Source: Bacteroidia bacterium (GTDB taxonomy: Bacteria > Bacteroidota > Bacteroidia > Flavobacteriales_E > Vicingaceae). Taken from it: 64,000 nucleotides of DNA. This document shows, one piece after another, positions 55,408-63,805 of this stretch. Under the pieces are notes generated by a model. That model was not told the DNA's origin and did no database searches. It saw nothing but the letters and a program-made list of their open reading frames with translations. The stretch spans positions 248,001 through 312,000 of the forward strand of contig JAUIMG010000001.1 in NCBI GenBank assembly GCA_030433355.1, given 5' to 3'. A program made the translations under genes and the position numbers. Every line of letters begins with the position of its first letter. Positions within the stretch are counted from its first letter, which is position 1.

Positions 55408-56676
55408 TCAATTTTCATCATCTAAAATGCGTAGATGAACTAACTCAATCCTATTATCGCTAACCTCTTTTACGGTAAAAATAAATTGATCGAAAGATAT
55501 CTCTTCCCCTAGACTTGGAATACTTTCTGAGGTAGATATAATTAATCCTGCAATAGTTTCATAAGTGTCAGATTCGGGTAGGTTTAAATTATATTCATTA
55601 TTTAAATAATCTACTTCTAATCGAGCTGCGAAAAGGAACTCACTGTCATTTATTCTTGACTCTATCAATGCTTCTTTATCATGTTCATCTTCTATCTCTC
55701 CAAAAATCTCTTCAATTACATCCTCTATAGTTAACATTCCTGCGGTACCTCCAAATTCATCAACCACAACAGCAATACTTCTATGTTTATCCAAAAGGTT
55801 TTTCAATATCTCACTTGCAGGTGTAGACATAGCAATAATGGGCACAGGTAGTAAAATAGACTTGATACTTTCAGGTTGCTTGAATAATTCGAAGGAATGC
55901 GTATATCCTATAATATTATCAATATTATCTCTATAAATCAGAATCTTAGAAAGACCTGTCTCTATAAATGTATCTCTTAATTTTTCAATTCCATCTTCAA
56001 TTTCTAAGGCAATTATTTCTGTTCTTGGAATCATACACTCTCTAGCCTTTACTTTTGAAAAATCTAAAGCATTTTGAAAAATTTGAATTTCATGGTCTAC
56101 TTCGTCTTCATCCACTGAATTCTCGGTGCCTTCTCGCAAATAGTGTTCTAAATCAATTCTACCAAAGTTCATTTCAGCATTTGAGTCCATCTTAGGAGAA
56201 ATAAGCTTAATAAGTAACTCAGATAGAAAGAAAACCATTAGCATTGGAATAGATAAAACCCAATAAAATATCCACAATGGAAAAGCAAAAAGTCTTAACA
56301 TATAATTTGGGTTAATCCTAAAGAGGGTCTTAGGCAAAAACTCCGCTGAAATAAGAATTATTAATGTAGAAATTAAGGTCTGAATAAATAATACCAGAAA
56401 GCTATTATTCGTGTATTGTAGAATTTTAACTTCTAATACTTGAGCCATAAATATTCCATAAATCACTAGGGCTATGTTGTTTCCAACAAGCATTGTTGCA
56501 ATAAATTTGGATGGCTTTCTAATAAAGCCTGAAATAATCTTAGCTAAAAAATTGCCTTGTTTACCGTCTAATTCAATTTTTAACTTATTAGCAGACACAA
56601 AGGCTATTTCCATACCAGAAAAAAAGGCAGAAAACACTAGTGTAAAAAGGATGATACTCCAACTATAACTGTCCAT
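55408..56676 (-). CDS. CNNM/CBS-domain membrane protein (CorC/HlyC family)
   Basis: A 422-residue protein: CNNM (DUF21) membrane domain with about four hydrophobic segments (to residue 160), two CBS domains (about 200-320, including MIPRTEIIALEIED and VDEFGGTAGMLTIEDVIEEIFGEIEDEHD) and a C-terminal CorC/HlyC domain. Relatives are linked to Mg2+ efflux and tolerance; in Bacteroidota GldE is one such protein, but the gldE neighbours ssb and gldD are not present here. Confidence 0.88.
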   Translation of the reverse strand: MDSYSWSIILFTLVFSAFFSGMEIAFVSANKLKIELDGKQGNFLAKIISGFIRKPSKFIATMLVGNNIALVIYGIFMAQVLEVKILQYTNNSFLVLFIQTLISTLIILISAEFLPKTLFRINPNYMLRLFAFPLWIFYWVLSIPMLMVFFLSELLIKLISPKMDSNAEMNFGRIDLEHYLREGTENSVDEDEVDHEIQIFQNALDFSKVKARECMIPRTEIIALEIEDGIEKLRDTFIETGLSKILIYRDNIDNIIGYTHSFELFKQPESIKSILLPVPIIAMSTPASEILKNLLDKHRSIAVVVDEFGGTAGMLTIEDVIEEIFGEIEDEHDKEALIESRINDSEFLFAARLEVDYLNNEYNLNLPESDTYETIAGLIISTSESIPSLGEEISFDQFIFTVKEVSDNRIELVHLRILDDEN

Positions 56677-56707
56677 GAAAAGTATTCAGTCTATTCAAAT
56701 ATAATAT

Positions 56708-56884
56708 TTATCCTTGATTATTCCTTTCATGGAATTTACGCTGTCTTCTTCTTAAAAGAAATAAAAATATTGCTATGACTGAGAAACCGTAGAAATACAA
56801 GGCATCAAAAATAGAGTATTGAATACTCCTAACTACTGCAATGATAAATGTAACTATTGAAAGCATTAGCCACATTTTCTCCAT
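56708..56884 (-). CDS. Small membrane protein of unknown function
   Basis: About 58 residues from the ATG at 56884 (MEKMWLML), with two hydrophobic segments and a basic tail (RRRQRKFHE). A longer form from the ATG at 56905 would overlap lptC by 17 bp. No family is recognised. It sits between lptC and the CNNM gene in a conserved order, so it is likely real. Confidence 0.6.
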   Translation of the reverse strand: MEKMWLMLSIVTFIIAVVRSIQYSIFDALYFYGFSVIAIFLFLLRRRQRKFHERNNQG

Positions 56885-56888
56885 AAAT

Positions 56889-57443
56889 TTAATCACTTTT
56901 ATCATTCTCTATATTTATTATACCTCTTGGTTTTAAAATTCTATAATTTGTAAAATCTTGATTAGCAATCAACCCATCGCCCATTAATACTTGGGTTTCA
57001 GTTGTAATCTTTACAAAAACATCAGAAGTTATTTCTGAAGTTTTTTTATTCCAAACTAAATGTTCCGTATTTAGCTGTTCTCCCTTATCATTTACAACAA
57101 CTACATCATATTTTGCTTCCATTTTATCTGCATAAGACAGGTCTATTGCATAATTGGAGGTAAGCTTGGTAGTTACTTGCAATGCCGAATCAAAAATTTC
57201 TATATCTACCCCTTCTGGCATCTCATTATATGCCTCTTTGCCGGAATACTGTTTTAATATTGGTGCTATTAATTTAAACTGAACCTCTCCTTTTGTACTA
57301 TATAATATCTCAACATCTTTTAAAATTTGATCCGGATAAATATTTTCATCTACCAATAATTCAGCTTTCTCATCATTTCCTGAGCAAGAATTAAAAAAAG
57401 CTATTCCAATTAGCATGATGCTAATTAGAGTAGCTTTTTTCAT
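56889..57443 (-). CDS. lptC: LPS export protein LptC
   Basis: Periplasmic bridge component of the Lpt machine. A 184-residue lipoprotein-like form with a lipobox ending at Cys20 (FFNSC), instead of the usual membrane anchor, as in many Bacteroidota. The beta-jellyroll part shows VEILYSTKGEVQFKLIAP and LNTEHLVWNKKTSEI, family features. Part of the coaX-to-CNNM operon. Confidence 0.87.
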   Translation of the reverse strand: MKKATLISIMLIGIAFFNSCSGNDEKAELLVDENIYPDQILKDVEILYSTKGEVQFKLIAPILKQYSGKEAYNEMPEGVDIEIFDSALQVTTKLTSNYAIDLSYADKMEAKYDVVVVNDKGEQLNTEHLVWNKKTSEITSDVFVKITTETQVLMGDGLIANQDFTNYRILKPRGIINIENDKSD

Positions 57444-57462
57444 AGATATTTTCAGGCTAGTT

Positions 57463-58776
57463 TTAATTAAATCTGGCTTTAGTTGATTCTCCTATCCAAC
57501 AACCTATCTCAACAGAATCTCCTTCTTTTGTTCCTCCAAAGAAGCAATCTTCTTTTGTAGGATAGTACTTTTTATAAGTAGCAATCTTTTGATTTGCAGT
57601 TTCAGACATACTACCATCTATAGATTTTGCTTTTAAGTAATAGTCTGTTGCTAACCAATAAATTGCTTTATTCTTACACTGATCGTCTGAGGAACAAGAA
57701 GAAGAACTACTTGCAATCATATCTCCAATTAAAATGTAGGGCAAACCAAATCCGCTTCTAAGTTCTGCTGCTTTTCTTGCACTTGATCTAGCAGCTGAGT
57801 AAGACCCACTACTTATTTGAGCTTGTGCCAGTTCCACGTAATAGTCAGCTAATTTATCTCCCCCATCTGCCATTTCAATAGCTTGCTTAAAAAAGTCAAC
57901 AGCCTCAGAATATTGCTTATTTCTTAATGACATGATTCCCATTTTTTCTGCAGATACTGCAGATGGGTTATCAGCATGCATTTTCTTTGCTATTTTAAAG
58001 AATATTGGGGCATCAGAACATTTCTTTTTATCTAATAGGTCAGCAGTTCTTTCTAACCATCCAGCATCTTCTTTCTTGCTTTCGAAATTATCATTCGCCA
58101 TTTTCACTAATATATCGCAGTTTAAATATGGGCTTGCTATATTTTCAATACTCTCTTGCGCTTTTATATAATACTCTTGCGACTTTTGGCCTTCATACTT
58201 TGCAATATTCTTAGCTATATAGGCACTAGAGCGAGTAAAAGCTTCTACTACATCATCTTCTGTTACACTAGCATTCTCTTCATTCTCTTCCATCTCAACC
58301 ATAACGCTTAAGTAAGAAACTATAGCAGCTGCTCCTGATAAGTCACCTTGCAACTCTATTGACTTCTTTAAAACCTGGTAAGTTTCTTCTCTTCTATCTG
58401 GGGCATAACGCAGCATGTCTGTTCCCTTCCTACCTAGGTTGTAACCTTCTTTACCAAAATTTACAATTCTTTGGTCATATACCATTAATAAAGTATCCAC
58501 ATAAGCCTTCTGTGTTTCTTTTGTAGCAGCAGTAGTAATTTTATTCTTCACTATGTTGATTCCATCAGAATACATTCTTTCTGAAGAGGCAGGACAAATA
58601 GTATATGCTACTTTCCAATATTTATAAGCATCATCATAGGCTTTTTGCTTATAATAATCTCTGTATAGAGATAAATTAGTAATACATTTTATACTATCAG
58701 CACCATACTTTTCTTGCCCGTAGACTAATGTTCCACCTAGGAATAAAATTGTAAATAAAATTCTTCTTGTCATCAT
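57463..58776 (-). CDS. Exported tetratricopeptide-repeat protein
   Basis: A 437-residue protein with a signal peptide (to about residue 20, LVYGQE) and helical TPR-like repeats, clear around 285-360 (AEKMGIMSLRNKQYSEAVDFF, YYVELAQAQISSGSYSAARSS). Cysteine pairs (SSSCSSDDQC, CFFGGTKEGDSVEIGC) fit a periplasmic or exported oxidising setting. Probably a scaffold in envelope assembly, given lptC next to it; the partner is unknown. Confidence 0.82.
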   Translation of the reverse strand: MMTRRILFTILFLGGTLVYGQEKYGADSIKCITNLSLYRDYYKQKAYDDAYKYWKVAYTICPASSERMYSDGINIVKNKITTAATKETQKAYVDTLLMVYDQRIVNFGKEGYNLGRKGTDMLRYAPDRREETYQVLKKSIELQGDLSGAAAIVSYLSVMVEMEENEENASVTEDDVVEAFTRSSAYIAKNIAKYEGQKSQEYYIKAQESIENIASPYLNCDILVKMANDNFESKKEDAGWLERTADLLDKKKCSDAPIFFKIAKKMHADNPSAVSAEKMGIMSLRNKQYSEAVDFFKQAIEMADGGDKLADYYVELAQAQISSGSYSAARSSARKAAELRSGFGLPYILIGDMIASSSSSCSSDDQCKNKAIYWLATDYYLKAKSIDGSMSETANQKIATYKKYYPTKEDCFFGGTKEGDSVEIGCWIGESTKARFN

Positions 58777-58788
58777 TTTGTTTAATTA

Positions 58789-60138
58789 TTAATCAAATTT
58801 TCTTTTTATAAACCACTTATCATTTATAGTAACTCCGAATTGGAAATTTATATATTCTTCTTTGGTTAAATTATTTGTTGTTGTTCCTCTTTGACCAAGC
58901 TCAATTCCAAAGTTTAGAGTTGAAAAAGACTTACTTAATGGCATAGCTAGACCAAAGCTTATGCCAAACTGTTCGATATCTACTCCATCAATGTTTACAA
59001 GAGATGAATTGTAGTTAAACCCTGCTCTATAACCTAACTGCTTTAAATAAGAGCCAAATGATCTTTGGTTGGTAAATTTTTCAAACCCAACATTTACTAA
59101 ATATCCGTTCTTTAGTTGACTTATATCTTCATTTCCAACATCATTCCAATTTCTTAGACTAAAATCAACTCCAACTAGCCACTTACCTTTCTTCTCATAT
59201 GCAAAACCAGCTCCATAGGTAGAAAAAATTGGCACTTCTACTTTTTCTCCGACAGTAGATACAATAGTATCTTTAAATTGTTCTATACCAGAAAGCCCCT
59301 GATAGTTCCTTACTATTCTTGAAACCTCTCCATCTATATTATCAAACGGAGAAACAAATAAGCCGGCTACTATTTGACTTTTATATCCAATATCCTTTTG
59401 GTATTGAAGTCCTAAATCAACTTTTATATCACTAATTTGGGTTTGTCTTCTATCCAAACTATTAAAAAACCCATTAGCTATAGCGTTTGGATAAACAACC
59501 CTTCTTTCGTCATCTATAGACCCAAATAAATACCTAAAGTTAACCCCCAAGGATAATTTATTATTTAACTCCACACCTGTTCCTACAAAAATTTCATTAA
59601 TCCCACCAGAGCCTTTATAGGTATTACTAACTTGCTGTGAATTTACTGTTTCTGAAACAGAATAATCATAACCTACAACGCTTAAAGGCTTTATACCAAA
59701 AGCCATACCCCACCTATTTCCTATAGGAAACCCAATTGCCAAATGACTAAATTGAGCGAAATTCTCAACTGAACTAGAATTGGCATCGCTGTAGGTTACA
59801 CTTTGAGAAAATAAACCTACTTCATAGGTTGTTAAACTAAAATTTGAAAAAGAAGCTGGGTTGGAAGGGTTAATATAGTTGGTACTTCTATCATTTATAG
59901 TTGCCCCACTTTTAGCCAATGAGTCATAAACCACAGGTCTATAATTAGAAGGCCTCCAAGCAATTCCAAACTTACTCATACCCATATTCCCATTAAAAGC
60001 TGATTGCTTAACCAAACCAACACCATAACTAGAGTAAGGAGAAAGTGTATTAAGCTGAGCCTCTATTTCAAAGGAAATAAAAAAGGCAAACAGAAGAAAG
60101 GCTAAGAATTTATGGTTTGTTATATAGTAGTATTTCAT
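58789..60138 (-). CDS. Outer-membrane beta-barrel protein of unknown function
   Basis: A 449-residue protein with a signal peptide (FISFEIEAQ) and repeated beta strands (LSPYSSYGVGLVKQS, LSLGVNFRYLFGSI, YGAGFAYEKKGKWLVGVDF), resembling the FadL/OmpP1 barrel in its first third. Ends IKRKFD. It overlaps coaX by 29 bp. The conserved order barrel-TPR-lptC in Bacteroidota suggests an outer-membrane assembly or LPS-related role, but this is inference. Confidence 0.78.
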   Translation of the reverse strand: MKYYYITNHKFLAFLLFAFFISFEIEAQLNTLSPYSSYGVGLVKQSAFNGNMGMSKFGIAWRPSNYRPVVYDSLAKSGATINDRSTNYINPSNPASFSNFSLTTYEVGLFSQSVTYSDANSSSVENFAQFSHLAIGFPIGNRWGMAFGIKPLSVVGYDYSVSETVNSQQVSNTYKGSGGINEIFVGTGVELNNKLSLGVNFRYLFGSIDDERRVVYPNAIANGFFNSLDRRQTQISDIKVDLGLQYQKDIGYKSQIVAGLFVSPFDNIDGEVSRIVRNYQGLSGIEQFKDTIVSTVGEKVEVPIFSTYGAGFAYEKKGKWLVGVDFSLRNWNDVGNEDISQLKNGYLVNVGFEKFTNQRSFGSYLKQLGYRAGFNYNSSLVNIDGVDIEQFGISFGLAMPLSKSFSTLNFGIELGQRGTTTNNLTKEEYINFQFGVTINDKWFIKRKFD

Positions 60139-60844
60139 TCAAGCCTTTTAGCACTAAATTTGGGTCTGCAAAGATGCCATTTTTTAACTCTTTATCAAAA
60201 AAAGAAGAGTCACCTCCCGTAATTAAAACATTAAGCTTTAGTGTTTCAGACTTATAACTCTGAATAAAGCCATTTATTTCACCAATTATCCCATTTACTA
60301 CGCCAGAAAGCATAGATGAAATGGTAGTATCTCCGATAGATTTTATCTTGTCATTTTTATTCCAGTTAATTAATGGCAAGCTTCCTGTGCCATGATTCAT
60401 GGCATTTAAACGCAATTGTATCCCTGGAGAAATTGCCCCTCCTAAATATTCGCCTTTGTCAGAAATAAAATCATAGGTAATACAAGTACCCACGTCTATA
60501 GCAAGACTTGCTTCCTCTGGAAATGCCATGTATGCTCCCACCGCTATTGCAATTCGGTCTTTACCTAAGGTATCTGGAGTTTGATAATTTATTTTTATTG
60601 GAAGAGGGACTTTATAATTTAATTCTAATACAGGAACATCTAAATCATGAAAATTAATTTTAGATTTTACTGAAGGGTTAACAGAAGAAACTATAATCCC
60701 ATCTAAATTCAAGTCCCTTAAGCTCTTAGATTTCTCTTCAACTAATTCATTATCAACAGAATCTACAAACTGAATCTCTCTATTTTGAAAGTATCCAAAT
60801 TTAGTTCTAGTGTTCCCAATATCAACCGCTAAAGAGTTATACAT
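60110..60844 (-). CDS. coaX: Type III pantothenate kinase
   Basis: First step of CoA synthesis: phosphorylation of pantothenate. The 244-residue ASKHA-fold enzyme has the phosphate-binding motifs AVDIGNTRTKFG at the start, GKDRIAIAVGA, and IDVGTCITYDF, then GAISPGIQLRLNAM. Type III lacks the feedback control of type I. Its promoter box lies 5 nt before the ATG. First gene of the operon that continues with the barrel, TPR, lptC and CNNM genes. Confidence 0.94.
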   Translation of the reverse strand: MYNSLAVDIGNTRTKFGYFQNREIQFVDSVDNELVEEKSKSLRDLNLDGIIVSSVNPSVKSKINFHDLDVPVLELNYKVPLPIKINYQTPDTLGKDRIAIAVGAYMAFPEEASLAIDVGTCITYDFISDKGEYLGGAISPGIQLRLNAMNHGTGSLPLINWNKNDKIKSIGDTTISSMLSGVVNGIIGEINGFIQSYKSETLKLNVLITGGDSSFFDKELKNGIFADPNLVLKGLNEILLYNKP

Positions 60845-60849
60845 AAAGC

Positions 60850-60857
60850 CAAAGCTA
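60850..60857 (-). promoter_or_regulatory. Sigma-A -7 element of the coaX operon
   Basis: Minus strand reads TAgcTTTG, 5 nt before the coaX ATG; predicted leaderless mRNA. Confidence 0.6.
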
Positions 60858-60908
60858 AGAAATGCTTAAAAATCTTATTAAAATATACTAGGGGAATATT
60901 AATTTTTT

Positions 60909-60916
60909 TACATTTG
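60909..60916 (+). promoter_or_regulatory. Sigma-A -7 element of tRNA-Phe
   Basis: TAcaTTTG, 13 nt before the 5' end of the tRNA, leaving room for a short trimmed leader. Confidence 0.6.
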
Positions 60917-60929
60917 CCGACCACAAAAA

Positions 60930-61005
60930 GGTGCCATAGCTCAGTTGGTAGAGCAAAGGACTGAAAATCCTTGTGTCGCTGGTTCGATTCCAGCTGGCAC
61001 CACCA
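60930..61005 (+). tRNA. tRNA-Phe(GAA)
   Basis: 76 nt with acceptor GGTGCCA/TGGCACC, D-arm AGCTCAGTTGGTAGAGC, anticodon loop CTGAAAA (anticodon GAA), T-arm GGTTCGATTCC and an encoded CCA end. Followed directly by a terminator. Confidence 0.97.
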
Positions 61006-61036
61006 CAAAAGCCTCAAGAATTCTTGAGGCTTTTGT
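61005..61036. terminator. Bidirectional terminator of tRNA-Phe and the Ig-like lipoprotein gene
   Basis: ACAAAAGCCTCAAGAA (61005-61020) and its perfect reverse complement (61021-61036) form a 16-bp palindrome with A and T runs on the outside. It begins at the last base of the tRNA CCA. Confidence 0.9.
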
Positions 61037-61039
61037 TTT

Positions 61040-62632
61040 CTAATCAATTAGCACCCATTTTATCTCTTTATCCCAATTTGAACGCATTGTGATTTTCTCT
61101 TCAAAAAGAACAATCTTCTCTGCTTGAAGACCTTCCAAATAATTTCCAGTTGTCCAAATTGCATCCTTATTGGAATCATAGATAAGACGAAGACTATAAC
61201 TCCCGCTTTTCAAATAATTAAATTTAGCTATGCTATCTGTTAAACTAATCTCTCTAATTAGCTTATCTGAAGAATTTAATAATTGCAGTATTTTGCTTGA
61301 ATTGTCTGAGGTTTCCACTACTACACTCAAATTACCAAAATCGCTCAATTGATTTGAATTTATTTTCTTTTGGATAGAGTCACTTTTTGTTCTATAGATA
61401 TCCTCAAAAGCGTTAGGTAATATCTCTACTTTGTAGTTAGAAGCTTGCTCAACATCGAAAGCCAATTCAACATCTAACGGATTAGTCAAAACAGTAGCTG
61501 TAAAACTAATCTTAATAGAATCCTTATTGTAAATACTTATTAATGAAGTGTCAATAGCCCTAATCGGATAAGGAAAACTAAGTTTCAACTTGGAAAAAAA
61601 GTCCAACTGCGAACTCATTATTGCTTTTAAGTAACTTTTATCTTCTGGTCTTCTAATAGAATCTACTTTAAGCTTTATAGTGTCTGAAAGTGTATCAGCT
61701 ACATAGGCAATTTCCCATCTCTTTCCATCTTGTTCTCTCCACCATAAATCTATTGTATCTTTACTAGGATTTATTTTTGCTAGGAGCAACTCTTCCTTTA
61801 AACTTCCTTCAATCAAGCTATAGGATAAGGAATCAACCGGCAGATTAAAAATCAATCTGGAATAAGGGCCTTTTTCTTCCTGTTTTTTCAAATATTGGGA
61901 TTCATGATTCTCCACAAAAGCCTCTAAAATTATAGTATCAATATTTGTTTGTAAATCAATTTGATTCGCCAAAAATGCAATCTGCTCATCCGGTCTATCA
62001 AATAAGTAATTACTATTTTCATCCTTTAATGCAAAAAGAGAATACCTCCCTCTCGCCAAATATTGTAGGTTAAATTCTCCATACTTATCTGTTCTTGCAA
62101 TAAATGTTGGCTTGTACTTGTAAGGAATTGAATCTTCGTCTATTTGCTTGTAAAGTCCCACAGTCATTTCTTCCATAGGTTCCCTACTAAAGGCATCCTT
62201 GATGGATCCCCTGATTGATAAACTATCAATACTCTCTCCGGTAGAAAATACATACTGAAAGTTAGTTAATGGATTATTCTCTCTAATGTCTACTATGGCG
62301 TCACCAAAATTGAAAAGATAAGTTGTATTCTGAATTAAGGTGTCTTTTATTTCAATAACTAGCCTTTTACCTTTAACGGAAATTATGGGATCGTATTTTA
62401 GCGGTGGCGATGCCAAAAATTTATCTCGAATACTATTGAGTTTCACATACTCATCAAATTCGATTTCAATTCTTTCTTGATTAAATCCCGTTGCTGAGGA
62501 ACTTGGTTCCATGGATAAAATTTTAGGCCCTTCAATATCTCTCGGGCCACCTGTTGGTGGCACCTGAATTGCGCAACTTCTAAACAGAAAAGCTAAAACT
62601 AAGAGAAGAAGAGACTTAGCAAATACTCTCAT
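61040..62632 (-). CDS. Ig-like (Big_5/SbsA type) domain lipoprotein
   Basis: A 530-residue lipoprotein (lipobox FRSC, Cys20) starting with the Bacteroidota pattern CAIQVPPTGGPRDIEGPKILSMEP. The first about 130 residues form an SbsA-like Ig domain (FNQERIEIEFDEYVKLNS, TTYLFNFGDAIVDI), followed by a carboxypeptidase-regulatory-like region (GRYSLFALKDENSNYLFD). Probably a periplasm-facing or surface structural protein; function unknown. ATGA overlap with msrC. Confidence 0.85.
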   Translation of the reverse strand: MRVFAKSLLLLVLAFLFRSCAIQVPPTGGPRDIEGPKILSMEPSSSATGFNQERIEIEFDEYVKLNSIRDKFLASPPLKYDPIISVKGKRLVIEIKDTLIQNTTYLFNFGDAIVDIRENNPLTNFQYVFSTGESIDSLSIRGSIKDAFSREPMEEMTVGLYKQIDEDSIPYKYKPTFIARTDKYGEFNLQYLARGRYSLFALKDENSNYLFDRPDEQIAFLANQIDLQTNIDTIILEAFVENHESQYLKKQEEKGPYSRLIFNLPVDSLSYSLIEGSLKEELLLAKINPSKDTIDLWWREQDGKRWEIAYVADTLSDTIKLKVDSIRRPEDKSYLKAIMSSQLDFFSKLKLSFPYPIRAIDTSLISIYNKDSIKISFTATVLTNPLDVELAFDVEQASNYKVEILPNAFEDIYRTKSDSIQKKINSNQLSDFGNLSVVVETSDNSSKILQLLNSSDKLIREISLTDSIAKFNYLKSGSYSLRLIYDSNKDAIWTTGNYLEGLQAEKIVLFEEKITMRSNWDKEIKWVLID

Positions 62633-63102
62633 TTATCAAGCAGTTTGACCATTTTCTGAAGATAGTCTGCATCTTCTTTAGTAAAAGAAGAGTAATCAGA
62701 ACTGTCTATATCTAAAACTCCTTCTATATTTTTAAACTGAAAAGGAATAACTATTTCTGATTTAGATAATGAACTGCATGCAATATGCCCAGGAAACTGA
62801 TTAACATCATCAACAATCAAAGTTTCTTTTTTTGAAAATGAAGCTCCACAAACTCCTTTATCTAATGAAATTCTAGTACAAGCTATAGGTCCTTGAAATG
62901 GGCCCAAAACTAATTGGTTTTCTTTTAAAATATAAAATCCAACCCATAGAAAGTTAAAAGTCTCTTTTAAAGCAGCAGAAAGGTTTGCCATATTTGCTAT
63001 CACATCTGGCTCGGAATAAATCAATGCTTCTAATTGAGGCATTAGTTGCTTGTACTTTTCAGTTTTAGTAAGATTTGTTGAAATAGTTAATTCTTCAGCC
63101 AT
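62629..63102 (-). CDS. msrC: Free methionine-(R)-sulfoxide reductase (GAF domain)
   Basis: Reduces free methionine-R-sulfoxide in the cytosol. A single GAF domain of 157 residues with the three catalytic/resolving cysteines C75, C85 and C109, spaced 10 and 24 as in Escherichia coli MsrC (C84, C94, C118), in ACTRI, GVCGASF and HIACSS. An ATG at 63111 is in frame but lies in the promoter box at 63109-63116, so 63102 is preferred. Confidence 0.9.
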   Translation of the reverse strand: MAEELTISTNLTKTEKYKQLMPQLEALIYSEPDVIANMANLSAALKETFNFLWVGFYILKENQLVLGPFQGPIACTRISLDKGVCGASFSKKETLIVDDVNQFPGHIACSSLSKSEIVIPFQFKNIEGVLDIDSSDYSSFTKEDADYLQKMVKLLDK

Positions 63103-63108
63103 AGAAAG

Positions 63109-63116
63109 CAAATTTA
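63109..63116 (-). promoter_or_regulatory. Sigma-A -7 element of msrC
   Basis: Minus strand reads TAaaTTTG, 6 nt before the ATG at 63102, in the short gap after comF. Confidence 0.55.
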
Positions 63117-63117
63117 A

Positions 63118-63798
63118 TCAAAGCGATGCCGCCAAAGTTATTATTTTAACAGAGGAAATATTCTCCTTTTGTAGAGCATTTACACTTGCCTCTATAGTTG
63201 ACCCAGTTGTAACTACATCATCTATCAACAAAATGTTTTTATTGATGAGAGCAGATTTATCTTTCAGTCGAAATGTAGAATGAACATTTTGCCACCTTTC
63301 CCACCTTTTTTTTCTGGTTTGAGAAGTAGTATGTAGTTCCTTAACCAAGGAAGTTGAATCTAATTGGATATTTAAAATGTCCGATACCCCTTTAGCAATG
63401 TATTCACTTTGATTATAGCCCCTGATTTCTTTCTTCTTTTTATGAATTGGAACTGGAACAATTACATCAATATTTTCGAAAATACTCTTTTCTCTCCAAT
63501 GTAAAGCACAGATTTTACCAAGTGTAATTCCTAATTCTTTCTGCCCCCTATATTTGAGTTGATGCATCAACCTTTGCGTAATGTTATTTTTATCGAACAC
63601 TAAAAAGTAACATCCTGCAACTATTTCTACTCTTCCCCAGAAAAGCTTTTCAAAAGGATTATCTTTAATGTCAACACAATCTGAAATAGGAAGACTTGCT
63701 CTACAATGAAGACAAATATGCTCTATATTTTTAGGCAAATCTTTACCACACCCTAAGCATAAATTGGGGTAAATAAGGTCTAAAATAGAGGCTAACAT
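63118..63798 (-). CDS. comF: ComF-family phosphoribosyltransferase-like competence protein
   Basis: A 226-residue ComF-type protein: N-terminal zinc site from two CxxC pairs (C14, C17 and C29, C32) and a PRTase domain with IVPVPIHKKKKEIRGYNQSEYIA and the PRPP-type motif ILLIDDVVTTGST. In transformable bacteria ComF helps internalise DNA with ComFA/PriA; dprA in the same window is consistent with this. Confidence 0.92.
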   Translation of the reverse strand: MLASILDLIYPNLCLGCGKDLPKNIEHICLHCRASLPISDCVDIKDNPFEKLFWGRVEIVAGCYFLVFDKNNITQRLMHQLKYRGQKELGITLGKICALHWREKSIFENIDVIVPVPIHKKKKEIRGYNQSEYIAKGVSDILNIQLDSTSLVKELHTTSQTRKKRWERWQNVHSTFRLKDKSALINKNILLIDDVVTTGSTIEASVNALQKENISSVKIITLAASL

Positions 63799-63805
63799 AT
63801 TTCAA

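Noticed and set aside
55408-56676. GldE assignment for the CNNM protein
   Set aside because: GldE is usually next to gldD, ssb or mutY; here the neighbours are lptC and coaX, so only the family is named.
60829-61047. A 72-codon minus ORF across tRNA-Phe
   Set aside because: It reads the tRNA backwards (ESNQRHKDFQSFALPTELWHL-type sequence), a well-known false gene opposite tRNAs; it also overlaps the coaX promoter.
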